Source of the DNA: Aquiluna sp.
Lineage (GTDB): Bacteria; Actinomycetota; Actinomycetes; Actinomycetales; Microbacteriaceae
Length of the DNA: 6,746 bases
Direction of reading: 5' to 3'
Assembly (NCBI GenBank): GCA_016780945.1
Contig: JADHKY010000058.1
Span: 1 to 6,746, forward strand
Shown here: positions 6,444 through 6,746 of the stretch, piece after piece
Layout of the letters: each line of letters begins with the position of its first letter
Numbering within the stretch: position 1 is the first letter of the stretch
Translations under genes and position numbers: made by a program
Notes under the pieces: generated by a model
The model's database searches: none
What the model was told of the DNA's origin: nothing
What the model saw: only the letters and a program-made list of their open reading frames with translations

Positions 6444-6746
6444 TCATGCCCTCCGGGACTGGAAGAACTCTTTCAACAGCTCCTGGCACTCATTCTCAAG
6501 CACTCCACCAACAACATCGACATTGCCCCCCAACCTGGCATCGCGAACAATGTCGTAGGCAGAGCCGGCAGCACCAACTCTTTCGTCGTAGGCACCAAAG
6601 ACAACCGCTTTGAGCCTTGCAGCAACAATTGCCCCCGCACACATCACGCAAGGCTCCAGGGTGACAATGAGCGTAAGGTCCTCAAGACGCCAGTCTCCCT
6701 TAGCCTCAGCCAGCTTGCGCATAGCCAAAATCTCTGCGTGACCACT
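6444..6746 (-). CDS. tadA: tRNA-specific adenosine deaminase TadA, partial (N-terminus beyond window)
   Basis: TadA deaminates adenosine 34 of tRNA-Arg(ACG) to inosine, allowing one tRNA to read several CGN codons. The last 100 residues are present. The fragment opens with SGHAEI, holding the zinc-ligand histidine and catalytic glutamate of the HAE motif, and PCVMC lies 30 residues after that histidine with the two zinc cysteines, the same spacing as in E. coli TadA (H57, C87, C90). FGAYDERVGAAGSAYD and the C-terminal LLKEFFQSRRA also match the family, which distinguishes it from cytosine or guanine deaminases. About 45-55 N-terminal residues are missing at the right edge. The frame runs on through the edge, so the TTG at 6728 is internal and not a start. 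The stop is TGA, 41 bp before the tRNA-Ser. Confidence 0.96.
   Translation of the reverse strand, partial: SGHAEILAMRKLAEAKGDWRLEDLTLIVTLEPCVMCAGAIVAARLKAVVFGAYDERVGAAGSAYDIVRDARLGGNVDVVGGVLENECQELLKEFFQSRRA

Noticed and set aside
6268..6489. Minus-strand open frame of 73 codons
   Set aside because: It runs through the tRNA-Ser gene and the end of tadA, so it cannot be a real protein gene.
1..6746. Mobile elements, CRISPR arrays, phage or defence genes
   Set aside because: No direct repeat arrays, transposase or integrase motifs or foreign-looking segments were found; all of the sequence is accounted for by core genes and short gaps.

Overview
The window is a stretch of bacterial core genome with every recognisable gene on the minus strand. 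Read in the direction of transcription (right to left) the order is: tadA (5' end cut off) - tRNA-Ser(CGA) - prfB - ftsE - ftsX - smpB - 200 bp gap - rpoB (3' end cut off). Moderate GC, GTG and TTG starts, actinobacterial RpoB and RF2 motif wording, and the prfB-ftsE-ftsX-smpB order familiar from Actinobacteria all suggest an actinobacterium. Its moderate rather than high GC and the style of its RpoB N-terminus fit a small-genome Microbacteriaceae-type lineage (for example freshwater or marine planktonic relatives). The phylum call is firm; the family call is inference.

Region by region. 6444-6746 holds the last 100 residues of the tRNA adenosine deaminase TadA. 6313-6402 is a complete serine tRNA with encoded CCA and a candidate promoter immediately in front of it. 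6268 down to 5162 is prfB (release factor 2), read in one frame with no programmed frameshift. 5107 down to 3477 holds ftsE and ftsX, overlapping by 4 bp and encoding the ABC-type complex that controls cell-wall hydrolysis at the septum. 3467 down to 2991 is smpB, the partner of tmRNA, 9 bp after ftsX. Between smpB and rpoB lie an AT-rich perfect inverted repeat across the smpB stop codon, candidate promoter elements and an rpoB leader of roughly 125 nt. From 2790 to the left edge is 930 codons of rpoB, open throughout and starting with TTG.

How they fit together. The genes serve decoding (tadA, tRNA-Ser), termination (prfB), ribosome rescue (smpB), transcription (rpoB) and division (ftsEX). 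Tight spacing from ftsE to smpB indicates one operon, possibly including prfB. rpoB appears to have its own promoter region and is not directly behind rplJL here.

I see no mobile element, CRISPR array, phage gene or unfamiliar coding region, and no sign of an undescribed system. The items worth a second look are regulatory: the inverted repeat, the rpoB leader, a possible near-leaderless ftsE transcript, and a tRNA promoter abutting the tRNA.
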